Origin: Setomelanomma holmii
Lineage: Eukaryota; Ascomycota; Dothideomycetes; Pleosporales; Phaeosphaeriaceae
NCBI GenBank assembly: GCA_010015745.1
Contig: ML978333.1
Coordinates: 1 to 43,731 of the forward strand
DNA: 43,731 nucleotides
Direction: 5' to 3'
The notes under the pieces were generated by a model, which saw only the letters and a program-made list of their open reading frames with translations, was not told where the DNA came from and did not search any database. Positions 7,643-18,793 of this stretch are shown here, in pieces; position 1 is the first letter of the stretch; every line of letters begins with the position of its first letter. The position numbers and the translations under genes were made by a program.

Positions 7643-10600
7643 TCACCCATAATTAAACGGATTCCTACACAACGGACAACTCGAACTCCCACTCGTCCGA
7701 AACCACTTGAACAAACACCCCCCATGAAACAAATTCCTACACGTCTGACACCGCTTATCAGGCAACTTCTTATCCGCGCCCACAACGCTATAGCAAATCG
7801 CACACTCGGTCTGACCTTTCATCGCACCATCGACATTGCGCTTGAACGTCGTCAACGCGTCGATCAAACTACCGTTAAAGATAGTGATGGCGCCGAGCGA
7901 AGTGCGCAGCCAGGACTGCCATTTCGCTTCGTTGACAGCGACGCGGTTGAGCCCTTCGATGTGTGCGGATGCGAGTGGGAATGCAGGAGGGAGGGAAATG
8001 CGCATGGACATTGTTTGTTCGTCGACAAGGTAGGATGCTGTAATCTCACGGGCACGTGGGGCGACGCGCACGGTAAACGGGGAGTCGGGGTCGGTCGAAA
8101 TCTGGGTGTCGGACCAGGATGCGACGGATACGAGGGCAGCGGAAATTACTGGAGGAGATATCTGCGGGGTGTTAGTAAGTGAAGGCCGTTTATATGATGG
8201 GTGCGGGAAAGGATGGGAAACGTACGTTCTTCTCGGTCCAGGGTTCCAGGGTCACGACTGTGGCGCGCGATTTGCAGTCGATGAACCATGACTTGGTCAG
8301 TGACGGGACGTGCTTTAGGCACAAGAAGTATAGATGCGTTAGCAGCCATTGCAGATCGCGCTTTGGCGGCTCCATGTCTGGCTGATATGTTGTGACGTCA
8401 AATCTCGACACGTCTACCGGCTTGTTGTGTGCGTGGCCGAGGAAGTCGAATGTGAAGTTGAGAAGACCGGGAAGATACTCGCCCTCTTTGATGTGGTCGA
8501 CGTAATCGTTCTTGACCTTGAACGAAGCGTGCTCCAGATGATCGAACACTAAGAGCCAACTCAACAGATACCCTCGCAGAGGCAATGGAATGGCACGTTC
8601 TAAGTTGGCTTCAGCGAGAGCGGCGGTCGTAGGAGCGTCGATGATGAGGGACAATAGTTCTTCGGGTAAACGTGCTGTACTCTTCTCCAGTGCAGAGTCG
8701 ATTGAGACCTGCTCTTGTGCCTCCTGAATCTGTTTGTGTAGGATGTCGAAAGCGGTCTGCTGAACGGGCTGCGACTCAACGTAGAGTAATGGATAAAGCT
8801 CTTCGGTAGATTCCAGGTGTTTCAGCGAAACCTTTGCGATTTGTCGCGCAAGGACGTCATTGACCATTTTCAGCGGTTGGTGATATTCGTCAGGGAAGTG
8901 TTGAGAGTGTTTCAGGAGGTTGATCAGACCGTTTGCAACCACCTGTTCCGTTTCATTCCAGGCATCGAGGAGGTCTTCGTTCGGTTCTTCAACTTGTGTC
9001 AAGCTTCGCAGCTGAGCATACAGCTTGAGCGACGCGTGAACAAATGGTATGGAACTGTCTTGACCAGAGTCACCCTCTTCGAGCTCCTGCGTGGACGACC
9101 AAGCTGCAGCCAGGGCCTGCAAAATGTCTGCCCAGTGTTCTCCATACATGTCACCCATTGTTGGGATGAGGATGGTCAGGGCACGACAAAGCTCGGCCTT
9201 GGTAGGTTTGCTTACGTGAGAAGCCTGGAGCCATGGAACCACATGCTTGACAAAGAAGACAAGTCGCTGCTTCGCTATGCTCTCCGTGATGCCATCTTGA
9301 CCATGCAGAAGACTGTTCAGAAGCAAAAATTGCTGCAAGCCATCCTCGGGCTTCCGGTCGATATCGAGGCCGGTCAAGTCCGCCACGAGCTCGTTGCACA
9401 TGCGCTCGCAGGACTTGGTCGCAGCCAAGGGCTCTTTGAAAGCATTCAGATATGCGAGAGTGGGTAATATCGCCTTGCTCCGCCGCACTGCCTTGAGCTT
9501 ATCCTGCAACTGCTGAGTGTGAGTATTCCGCCAACCAATCATGTCTGTAGCATCGGCGACGAGGACGCTGTAAGTCCGCGCGGTGTAGTAAGCTCTCGGT
9601 GAAACGGTGGCCTCGACCTGATCAAGCAGCTCATCGGCCCAAGATATCAGCGATGAGCTCCCGCCTTCAGCCCAGGTTGCAGACAGCCGCTTCAGCTGCT
9701 GCGTGACAAAGATCTGCGCATCGGATATGAGTGTCATGGCATCAGTTTCTGTATCCGAATTGTAGTCTGCCCAGAGCCCGTTTGCTCCAGCAAGGCCAAG
9801 ATTGTCATCAGCAAGCTGTATGGTCAGCGCAACGTTGCGGAAGTATGCGTCCAGAGAGGCTGTGGGTATGGTCTCGACCGGGAACAGTTCCGATTCTTTC
9901 AGTAGTCGAGTCACATACTGCGTTATGCGATAAGCTGAAGTGTAGCCATCCGCGTCTCGGGCAATATTGGCCGCATCAGTATTCGTTCCTGCTCTTCGAA
10001 CGGTAGTCAGGGCATCCCCTGTGGCAATCTCCGTTGTGGAACTCTGCTGATCAACCAGATACACGGCGCCACCAATGGGGTTTGTGATAGCAAGAGAAGA
10101 TTTGGGGACCGTGGTCAGGAGAGGCGACAAAGCAGTATTCCAGTCGTCCAAGCTAGGCAAAACACCCTGCAGTGCATCCCAATCATCCCCGACTTTGACT
10201 GACTGCTTTGCAATATCGACCAGCGTTTCGACCGATACGGACGATTGGTTCGCCTCACGAAGGCCTTGATGAATGAGCTCAAGGACGGACTTGTTTGTGT
10301 CCGATCCTGCCGCAATCATAGTCTGTATCGAAGCGTTCACAGCTGTGGCATCCTGCGCTATCTCCTCGTTGGGGGATTCGGAGGCAAGCAGCAGTCCCTG
10401 AAGTAGCTTTGGACCTTGCGGTGAAGCGACAAATTCTCGTAGCATTGATGGATTTGACCTGACGATCTGGCGAAGACCCTGCAGGGAGTATGGAGCACGT
10501 TGTGATATGGCCAACGACTGTGTCAGGTAGGACAAGATATCGTCAGTGGTCTCAGGCGCGAGAACCTTGGCCTGTGATTGTAGAATGCGATTGAAAGAAT

Positions 10601-12733
10601 CCCACTCAAGCGAGCCTTCTACTGACCCGCGAACACTCTCGGAAACAAATTTTTGAAGCTCGGTATCATGAATGGCAAGATCAAATTCGGTCGGAATACG
10701 TGACGAGGTCAACAGTGCTTCGAGAGCTTTGGTCCGCGATGGTGACTCGGCTTCTTGCAAAACTGAACTCAAACATGCACGCCAAGAGTCTGGGAAGATA
10801 GTGCTCGTGTGAAGCGCGTACAGTACCTCAATAAGATATGTCGACGATGGCGAGGACAAAAGCTCCGGCAGCGTGTCATGAACGAAAGCTTCGAGCTCTT
10901 GTTGTGCTGAACTCTCTGAAACGAGGGTACCGTTGCGACTCAGAACGGCTGCGACTGCCGCAGCGGCACCATATGGCTTGCCATTGCGATTCTTCACCAC
11001 ATTGAGCGCTTCGAGAACTACCGTAGGTGAGGCTTGCGCAAAGACGGGTCGAAGTGGCTTGTATCCCTCGAGCTTCAGGGCCTGCTCTTGTAGAGTTGCA
11101 AAACGTGTAGCCAGCTGCGCGACTGCTGCTTGAGAAGTCTCGTAGTCCTTGGATTGCTCGGGTGCGGAAGTCTTGATGGCGTCAACAAGTCTTTGCGCAT
11201 ACTGAGGCCATTGCTCGCTAATCACAGGTGCCATGCCATCAATGCTCAGGGCTTTGGTGAGCAATGCGGCAGAGTTGGAAGGTATGGCCCATTGTGATGT
11301 CTCCACCGATGGTTGCAAGTAATGTGCAAGGATCGGGAGGACCGTTTCTTCTAATACTTTGCGCTTATCACCTTCTTGCAGACTGTCGTTGACGAGAGTG
11401 GTGATGCCGAGGTATGCGGTATATGCAGCCTCTTGGTTATACTTCGGCTCGTCTTTCCTTATGATGCCACCATGAAGCGCACCAAGAAGCTCGGCAGCGT
11501 CAGGCGCATTGGTCGGCAGCACGTCGCTGGGCACATTCTTGAGCAGTTCTGCCAGCCGTGCCCAGTGATCGCGCGGTCCTGACTGAGAACCCTTTTGGAG
11601 GAATTGTCGCAACCTTCTGTCCACCGCAGTCTTGCTTTTGTAGTGTTTGGTCCAGGCTGTAGGGCGGTGCTTCGTCAACGCTGTCAATGCGTCGAGGTAG
11701 TCGTACGCGGAGCCGGTCTGGTCGGAATGGAGTGCGACTGACAGGTAGGCTTTGCTGATGGTCTCAAGATTCGCCTGGACAGCTTCTGTGGATATGTTAG
11801 TACTGCGTGTGTCGTCGCTCATGTGTTTGCGCACCTGGCTCTTTTGTTATGCACGTCTTCAAGAAGCGATGCAGCGACCGTCGTATTGAGGCATCCTTGT
11901 GTGAGGCAAAGTCCCACAGCTTCTTGTCTCCCAACAGACCCTCGTAATCGGCCTGATACTTGGCCAGCTCTTGGCGCTGCAGATTCGCAAGCAAGCTGCC
12001 CAACAGCGATATGCATGCCGAGATGACGCGGCTGTATTTGGCCTCTGCATCGTCTGAGCTGACCGTTCGCTCGTCGCTCAGGGTGGCTGCACTCTCCTTA
12101 TCGATGGCGTCGCGGCAGTACTCCAGTATGGGCTGCTGGTAGGCCTTGCGGATATTCTGTATCTTCTCTGGCGTGTTGAAGACCTGCTTCAGCGAGCTTT
12201 GTGTTGCCTCCACCACAGAGCGGTCGCTGTCGTACAGTCCGCACAACCACGCCGCGACGCTCTGGGGCATGTACTTCGCAATACGCTTGCCAGCCGAGGC
12301 AGCAATTTGGCCATGTAGCAGGTGGGCATGCTGGCGGACTGCTTTCGCGTTGTCAATCGAGGTGCGGGGATAGATCTTGACCTGGACAACGACTCTGATT
12401 ACTAGGAGAACAGTATGTACATGTGGGTCCTGAACGCACCCATGCTTCCAGCAAGCCCTCCTCCGCTGGCTCTTCCAGCGCTGATGTGTATGCCTGCACG
12501 TCCTCCAGCGCCTTTGCCTTGGTTGTGCTGTCCCGCTTCGACAAATTCCTAAAGTAGACCACCACATTTGGATCTGAAATGGCCGAGAGGTCTGGTGGCT
12601 CCGAGACGTACGACAGCTGTGAAGAGACGGCGCCAAAGACTGCTGGGGATGAGGCGCCAAAGCCAGAGGAGCCGAGTGCTGTCGAGGCCGCCCGCGCGCT
12701 GCTCGCCTGTGCCTTTGCGCTGCGCTTGCTCAT
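7643..12733 (-). CDS. RKR1: E3 ubiquitin ligase listerin (Rkr1/Ltn1)
   Basis: Listerin of the ribosome quality control complex ubiquitinates nascent chains stuck on 60S subunits. Four exons fit exactly: 12440-12733, 11835-12381, 8226-11785 and 7643-8161 (1639 aa). Introns of 58, 49 and 64 bp have GTGCGT/GTACGT donors and good branch sites, such as AGTACTAACA. The N-terminus carries the fungal listerin signature (SYVSEPPDLSAISDPNVVVY, then NLSKRDSTTKAKALEDVQAY), then YPRTSID and the long HEAT-type helical region. The last 50 residues are a C4HC3 RING: ECAIC, RCQTCRNLFHGGC, then CPLC ending CRNPFNYG. The ATG at 12733 (GCC ATG AGC) begins the conserved MSKRSAKAQASS start. The gene is divergent from RAD3 with 336 bp between the start codons. 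No defects seen. Confidence 0.95.
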
Positions 12734-13069
12734 GGCGGGGTTGGAGCGTCCCCAATGCCGTGCTGGTGGTTGTTGAAAAAGTGCCAAGCCCTCGATAGTA
12801 ATGCTGATAGAGGTTGCACCACTGCGAATTGGAAGGAGCGACAAGGAAGTGACCAAAGAAAAGGCAGATATGTACAACAAAGTTATTTGTGGGTTATTGC
12901 GGCTCAAACCTCGATGACGGCACGCGAAAGGGCGGACATGAAGCTAAGGCCGGATCAAATCTAGCGTGTTTTTGTCGTGCATGAGCCATGATGATCTTCA
13001 TGGCAGCTCCATTGTCTTTTGGCAACAACACCATCGCCACGACAGCTCCGCGCGGGCGTGCTCGCCAAC
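12734..13069. promoter_or_regulatory. Shared divergent promoter of RKR1 and RAD3
   Basis: 336 bp separate the two start codons, so both promoters lie here. I see no strong TATA box, as expected for housekeeping genes. A short ATG-led frame at 12980 is out of frame with RAD3 and could be upstream leader sequence. Confidence 0.5.
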
Positions 13070-15466
13070 ATGTTGTTCTACATCGACTCCCTCCCAGTGC
13101 TCTTCCCCTATCCGCGGGTCTATCCCGAGCAGTATGCCTACATGTGCGACATCAAGCGCACCCTCGATCAGGGTGGCCATTGCGTGCTCGAGATGCCTTC
13201 AGGAACAGGCAAGACCATCTCGCTGCTCTCACTCATCGTCGCGTATCAGCAGCACTATCCTGAGAAGCGAAAGCTGATCTACTGCTCGCGTACCATGTCC
13301 GAGATTGAAAAGGCGCTCGCCGAGTTGAAAAACTTGATGAAGTACCGCACCTCAGAGCTGGGCTATGAGGAAGAATTTCGAGGCTTGGGCTTGACAAGTC
13401 GAAAGAATTTGTGTCTGCACCCCAGCGTGAAGCGTGAGAAAAGTGGTAATGTCGTTGATGCCCGGTGTCGAAGCTTGACAGCAGGCTTCGTCAAGGAGAA
13501 GAAGGAGCGCGGCGAGGACGTCGATCTCTGCGTCTACCATGACAACCTCGATTTGCTAGAACCACACAACCTGATACCACCTGGCGTCTTCACATTTGAC
13601 GGTTTGCTCAAGTATGGTGAACAACACAAGCAATGCCCGTACTTCACAGCGCGGCGGATGATGGCCTACTGCAATGTCATCATCTACTCATACCACTACC
13701 TGCTCGATCCCAAAATCGCTGAGCGGGTGTCGAAAGAACTGTCCAAGGACTGTATAGTCGTCTTCGATGAGGCTCACAACATCGACAACGTGTGCATCGA
13801 ATCACTCAGTATCGATCTAACAGAAGATTCGCTGCGAAAGGCCACAAAGGGCGTCAACAACCTCGACCGCAAAATCACCGAAATGAAGTCTACCGATGCT
13901 GAGAAGCTACAGAATGAGTATGCGAAACTCGTCGAAGGGCTGCGGGCGGCCGACGAGGCGCGTAATGAGGATGCCTTCATGGCAAACCCAGCTCTACCAG
14001 ACGATCTGCTCACAGAGGCAGTGCCAGGAAATATTCGAAGAGCAGAGCACTTTGTCGCCTTCCTCAAACGCTTCATCGAGTACCTCAAGACCCGCATGAA
14101 AGTTCTGCACGTCATTTCCGAGACACCACCGTCCTTCCTCGCACATCTACGCGAGCTCACCTTTATCGAAAAGAAACCACTCCGCTTCTGCGCAGAGCGT
14201 CTCACCTCCCTGGTGCGTACACTCGAGCTCACCAACATCGAAGACTACCAGCCACTGCAAGACGTAGCCACCTTTGCCACCCTCATCGCAACCTACGAGA
14301 CCGGCTTCCTCCTTATTCTCGAGCCCTTCGAGTCGGCAACCGCCACTGTGCCTAACCCCGTCTTCCACTTCACATGTCTGGACGCAGCCATTGCCATCAA
14401 GCCTGTCTTCGAACGATTCTATTCCGTCATTGTTACTTCTGGAACCATGTCTCCGCTTGACATGTACCCCCGCATGCTCAACTTCAACACCGTCGTCCAA
14501 GAGTCTTTCACTATGACCTTGACGCGAAAGTCATTCCTGCCCCTGATCGTCGACCGCGGCAACGAGCAGACTCAGGTGACATCACAATTCGGCCACCGCA
14601 ACGACCCGCAAGTCCAAAAGAATTTCGGCGACCTGCTGCTCGAATTCTGCATACTCACTCCAGATGGCGTCGTTGTATTCTTTCCGTCTTATCTCTACAT
14701 GGAGTCCATCATCTCAGCCTGGCAGGGTTCAGAGCTCCTCGACAAAGTCTGGAAATACAAACTCATCCTCGTCGAAACTCCCGATGCCCAGGAAACCGCC
14801 CTCGCGCTCGAAACCTTCCGCACCGCATGCAACAATGGCCGCGGCGCAGTCCTGCTCTGCGTCGCACGTGGCAAAGTCTCGGAGGGAATCGATTTCGATC
14901 ACCACTACGGCCGCACGGTGTTATGCATGGGCGTGCCATACCAATACACCGAGTCGCGTATCCTAAAAGCGCGCCTCGAATTCCTGCGCGAAACATACCG
15001 CATCAAAGAAGCCGACTTCTTGTCCTTTGACGCCATGCGCCACGCCGCACAGTGTCTGGGCCGCGTCATCCGCGGCAAAGACGACTACGGCATCATGGTG
15101 CTAGCAGACAAACGCTTCAACAAAAAAGTCACCCAGCTGCCGAAATGGATCCAGCAAGGCCTCGATGCCAAATCTACTAAACTATCCATCGGCCAGGCGG
15201 TGTCGACGGCCAAGGCGTTTCTGCGCGATATGAGCACACCGTGGTCGAGGAAGGAGCAGGAGGGCCATTCGAGTTGGAGTCTGGAAGATCTGGAGAGCCA
15301 CCAGAGGAAGATGAAGCAAGAGGGTATTAGTGGGACGGATAATCCGCGTCTCAGAGCGCTCGAAGGACGTGCGGAGGTCGAGATTGTGGAGAAGCTGGAG
15401 CTTGAGGGCGAGGTGGATGAGTTTGGCGGCGAGGATTTGGACGAGGTCATGGCAGATCTGGGATAA
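13070..15466 (+). CDS. RAD3: TFIIH DNA helicase Rad3/XPD
   Basis: A single-exon 798-aa superfamily 2, 5'-3' DNA helicase of TFIIH, used in nucleotide excision repair and transcription. I chose the ATG at 13070 because it gives MLFYIDSLPVLFPYPRVYPE, the usual Rad3 N-terminus; the open frame upstream starts only with TTG. Motif I is MPSGTGKT with Lys at residue 48, the same position as the catalytic lysine of yeast Rad3. The four [4Fe-4S] cysteines are visible in NLCLHPSV, DARCRSL, DLCVYHDN and KQCPYF. Motif II is FDEAHNID at about residue 232. Later motifs include VVFFPSYLYMES, the RGKVSEGIDFDHHYGRTVL block and QCLGRVIRGKDDYG. The C-terminus is acidic (ends EVMADLG). Length and motifs are normal. 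Confidence 0.97.
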   Translation: MLFYIDSLPVLFPYPRVYPEQYAYMCDIKRTLDQGGHCVLEMPSGTGKTISLLSLIVAYQQHYPEKRKLIYCSRTMSEIEKALAELKNLMKYRTSELGYEEEFRGLGLTSRKNLCLHPSVKREKSGNVVDARCRSLTAGFVKEKKERGEDVDLCVYHDNLDLLEPHNLIPPGVFTFDGLLKYGEQHKQCPYFTARRMMAYCNVIIYSYHYLLDPKIAERVSKELSKDCIVVFDEAHNIDNVCIESLSIDLTEDSLRKATKGVNNLDRKITEMKSTDAEKLQNEYAKLVEGLRAADEARNEDAFMANPALPDDLLTEAVPGNIRRAEHFVAFLKRFIEYLKTRMKVLHVISETPPSFLAHLRELTFIEKKPLRFCAERLTSLVRTLELTNIEDYQPLQDVATFATLIATYETGFLLILEPFESATATVPNPVFHFTCLDAAIAIKPVFERFYSVIVTSGTMSPLDMYPRMLNFNTVVQESFTMTLTRKSFLPLIVDRGNEQTQVTSQFGHRNDPQVQKNFGDLLLEFCILTPDGVVVFFPSYLYMESIISAWQGSELLDKVWKYKLILVETPDAQETALALETFRTACNNGRGAVLLCVARGKVSEGIDFDHHYGRTVLCMGVPYQYTESRILKARLEFLRETYRIKEADFLSFDAMRHAAQCLGRVIRGKDDYGIMVLADKRFNKKVTQLPKWIQQGLDAKSTKLSIGQAVSTAKAFLRDMSTPWSRKEQEGHSSWSLEDLESHQRKMKQEGISGTDNPRLRALEGRAEVEIVEKLELEGEVDEFGGEDLDEVMADLG

Positions 15467-15612
15467 GCCGCAGGATAGTATTGAGATTGAGTTGATAATG
15501 GCCAGCATTGACAAACGAGAGGCGGATGTGGAGACTCGTAACACGAGGAACGCCTTGGGGATTCTCGTGAAGAAAAGCCCAAGTGAATAAATTCATGGTT
15601 ATGTAGCGGTCT

Positions 15613-16053
15613 TTATTTTGCGGCTTCACCCTGCGTTTGATAGCACGTACCACAGCGAAACGAGAGGTGATACACACACTGTTCCCAGACTCGCTGGGCG
15701 GTCCAGCGCTGCGCCGAGTCTCGTTGTGTCATCCAAATGATGATAGATGGCAGGAAAGCCATGTCTGGTTGACATTGCGATTGTTCCAGGAGATACCAGT
15801 GTATGTTGTCCATGGCGTCTGCATATCTGACCGGTTCTGGGAACACGACCGTCGAGTTAAGGACTGCATATATCTTGATGAAGACACAGCTTAGGGAGTA
15901 CACATCCGACGACAAGTCGCGAGGCTGGTTTGCAAGGACTTTGGGTGCGGCCCACCTTGGAGTCTTTTCGCTGGGACTAGTGGTTTCGCTGTGCTCCCGA
16001 CTCGAGAGCGTAGTGGCAGCTGCCAGGGATCGAAAGCATGTCTCGCAGCCTAC
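15613..16053 (-). pseudogene. Protein kinase C-lobe relic
   Basis: A minus-strand frame open for about 147 codons matches the end of a fungal Ser/Thr kinase: TPRWAAPKVLANQPRD at the activation-segment end (the APE motif reads APK), DLSSDVYSLSCVFIKIY (the conserved Asp and helix F), and IIIWMTQRDSAQRWTAQRVW (helix H-I, usual Arg kept). It ends in a Cys-containing tail. The N-lobe, catalytic HRD and DFG motifs are not recognisable upstream; a TAA closes the frame at 16054-16056. An upstream exon joined at an AG near that point is possible, but I could not find its N-lobe in the next 500 bp. The Glu-to-Lys change in APE and the missing half favour a decayed gene. It lies tail-to-tail with RAD3, 146 bp apart. 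Confidence 0.5.
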
Positions 16054-17173
16054 TTATGGTACAAATTGCCCAATCATCGACCGGTCGAGACCGTCTGCCC
16101 CGCGATGGCAGATGTAGTGATGTGCGACATTGGATTCAGGGCGTATCCGACAAGCTGAGAGTGACATTACCCATCGCTCGAGTCCTGGTCCCCGGCGCCA
16201 ATTGCACACGCGTGCTCTCACTTCTCAGCCGTGCGAACACGCTCGAGTACTACGATTTTCAGCTATCAGGGCAGTGGTTCTGACCTGGAGACACAAGTGA
16301 CAAGCTAACAAGTGGATTCAAAGAAACGGAAGAGACGAGGCTGTGGTTGGCCCTACCAAGGTTTCAGTCTACACCGCTGCGTTTATTGAGCTGAGATGAG
16401 ACTCGATGTTCTACCTAGAAATACCTGTGGTGATATCTGTCTACCTGATATTGAGGATGGAGTCGGAATCGTCGAACAGGAGGAAGACATGGGTGTGGGG
16501 GTGTGTGAAGATTGGTCGCCGATTGTTGTGATGTGATGTGGTGTAGGCTTGCACTCTGGCTAATGTAGTGTCAAAACACGCGAAAAATGTTTGCGCAACG
16601 ACAACAATGTTGATTGATACGAAAAGAAGGTAGTGTATTGCATTAGATATGCTCTTGCTGTTCTCGAAGTGTTGGCATCGTTCCGAGTCGCGTTGCGGTG
16701 TGGTTGCCGTATGTGCCTAGTCTGTCTACATCTTGATGGCTCTTTCCACGATGGTTACACTCACAGTCACCCACCACGCACCGGGCACAGCGATGCACAC
16801 TCTAAAGCTGAACAAAGACACAAGCAAATTGCAAGAAAGGTCCAGAATGGGGATCAATGAGCCGGATTGAAGACTTCAATAATATGCACAACTACTTGAG
16901 TAGACTGGTAGTGACGGCTAGAGCGAGCCACACCTCCTTTCCCTCCTCCAAATGTAATTAACGAACAGACATTCCCCCTTTCCGGATCGACTTAAGACCT
17001 AAAGACGTATGTGAGGTCAACTAGGGTAGAAACCTGGAGTAACGCAAGCGCAAGTCCAATTGCCAATGTCCAAGAACAAGTGACTCGCAACTTCAAAACA
17101 TGCAGTAGAGACAGACAATCAAGCCTCCTCCATCAAGTCTCTGAATTAGCGCACTTCTTCCTCATGTCTTCCT
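16054..17173. other. Long intergenic stretch, no gene seen
   Basis: 1.1 kb between the kinase relic and the antizyme 3' end. Several short frames occur, none with a recognisable domain. The part next to 16054 may hold degraded upstream kinase sequence. Confidence 0.4.
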
Positions 17174-18141
17174 TCACGTCTCCATGTCCACAAACAGCCA
17201 CTTATCGCTCGTCAGCTCCGCACCGTCCGAGAAGTCATCGAGTGTAGTCAGACTAAAACCGATCCAGCCCAGATCCTTGACGATGGTATCACGGGCTGTG
17301 ACTTCGGCGTGTCGATCGATGCAGACGACAAGGCGGTCGCAGGAGAAGTGTGGGACTTCGCAGAGTTCGAGGAGAGCCATGAGCCTAGAAAATGTGTCAG
17401 CAAGATGATAGATTGATGATGTGGATCTCGGAGTTTGTAAGAACTTACCCAGCCTTCAAATCCCCCACAACAACACTCTGATCGAAGAAGACAAACATAG
17501 CTTTCTCGTCTTCCTTCTCCGCCACGAACCCACGGAACCGTATGCCGCCCACATAATCCCACATCTCAATATAGTCTGTGATTTTGCCGTGCGTGCTCTG
17601 GTCCGTCGTCTTGACGCCATAGTCGTCGATATTGTTATACATACCCATCACAAGCGAGTCCTGACGCGTTTGGCTCCCCTCACCCAGGAAAACAGACCGC
17701 AGTGTCTCGCAGAAGAGTCTCTCACACTCTCCCGTAATGGTGTATGCTGCCCCCCCTCGCCGCGTGCTAGCCGCGCTGGCTTTGGTGTGCGCTGCGCCGA
17801 GGGGGGGACTTGAAGGGGGTGATGGAATTCCCTAAATCGAGCGTTAGCGAGATGATGGTAGTCGGCATGTGAATGTTTTTGTGCAAGCAGTGTAGGAGAG
17901 GGGACATGGAGGACGTACCGAGCTGACCTCAGGAGCACCACCCAGCCCCGAAAGCCCCCGTAGTGCACTGGAAGCCCTCGAGGGCGCCCGTGCAAGCGTT
18001 CACGGCATAGCAGCTAGCCGTGACAGGAGCGCTCGAGCTCGCGTACGAGTGAATTGAATTACTACTACTACTGTGTATTGTTAATTCTGTGCCGCATACA
18101 TGGTTTGCCGAAGTGCAAGACTTGCCTACTACTGTTTCGTT
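17174..18141 (-). CDS. OAZ1: Ornithine decarboxylase antizyme (with +1 frameshift)
   Basis: Antizyme binds ornithine decarboxylase, sends it to the proteasome and limits polyamine uptake. The main frame is read after a +1 shift: exon part 17919-17930, then 17449-17831 and 17174-17384, joined across introns 17832-17918 and 17385-17448 (GTACGT...TTTAG; GTAAGT...TTCTAG), giving 201 codons after the shift. Signature segments are SSGIPSPPSSPPLGAA, LVVCIDR, DLGWIGFSLTTLDDF and the ending SDKWLFVDMET. The upstream frame ends ...TTGAFGAGWCS then TGA; it is open from 18141 but lacks an ATG, so the start is unresolved. An ATG at 18160 (starts MAISAMKRN) lies in another frame and would need an intron. 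FPR4 lies upstream on the same strand. The family call is very sure; the N-terminus is not. Confidence 0.9.
17929..17937 (-). promoter_or_regulatory. Programmed +1 ribosomal frameshift site of antizyme
   Basis: On the coding strand the zero frame reads TGC TCC TGA GGT. TCC TGA is the classic antizyme shift site in fungi and animals: the ribosome on TCC skips the T of TGA and continues with GAG GTC. The shifted frame enters the conserved antizyme body through a normal intron four codons later, and the zero frame stops here. In the family, polyamines raise the shifting rate and so close a feedback loop. Confidence 0.9.
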
Positions 18142-18793
18142 TCATTGCTGAAATCGCCATTGCTACAGTTTCGCCACAATTGCTGACGGTGAGGTCGGCG
18201 AAGAGGGGTATATGGTGACTTTAGCAGGCAGCTATGTTGTTGCGAGAATATGAGACGTTGGTGTAACTGTAGACTGTAGGGCTGTGAATGGTGATCGGTC
18301 GTAGACGATGGCGCACATGAGAAGCGGAGAAAGAGGCGTGTCGGCTCTCACGGCGTTTTGAGGGCCCGTGCTACGTGACAAACGGCTGATTGGTTTGAAG
18401 CAACCACTAGCGCCAGAATCTTCGACAATGTACGACCAAGTCAACCCATGGAACGTGGGAAGAGTCAGGGGATGGGATATGGTATCATGTACCGTGTTTT
18501 ACGTTCTCATCAGGTGGTCTTGCAAGCTGGCTTGAACTTGTTATATTGCTACATAGACCCGACCTTAACACCGAGAACTTTTTCGAAATAGCTTCCTCAG
18601 CGAGATGATGCCTGAAAACGGCACATCGCCTCGCTATATGCGTAGTACATGGCCGAGAGATCCGTCCTCCCTGCACATCTATAATATTCAGGCTCCAGAT
18701 CATGCAAGTGGGATATCCCGCGATAAAGCAGACAACGACATGGATGAAGAAAGCGCGAGAGCAAAGAAATAGGCGTACAGTCAGGCGGCATGC
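18142..18793. other. Intergenic: antizyme promoter and FPR4 3' flank
   Basis: About 650 bp between two minus-strand genes. It should hold the antizyme promoter and 5' leader, possibly with a first exon. I see no other gene. Confidence 0.45.

Noticed and set aside
7724..8182. 152-codon plus-strand ORF
   Set aside because: Antisense to the listerin RING exon, with no recognisable domain.
8817..9467. 216-codon plus-strand ORF
   Set aside because: Antisense to the listerin helical region; composition matches a mirror of the true frame.
13019..13069. 17-codon extension of RAD3 upstream of the ATG
   Set aside because: It begins with TTG and the added residues do not match the conserved Rad3 N-terminus, which starts cleanly at the ATG at 13070.
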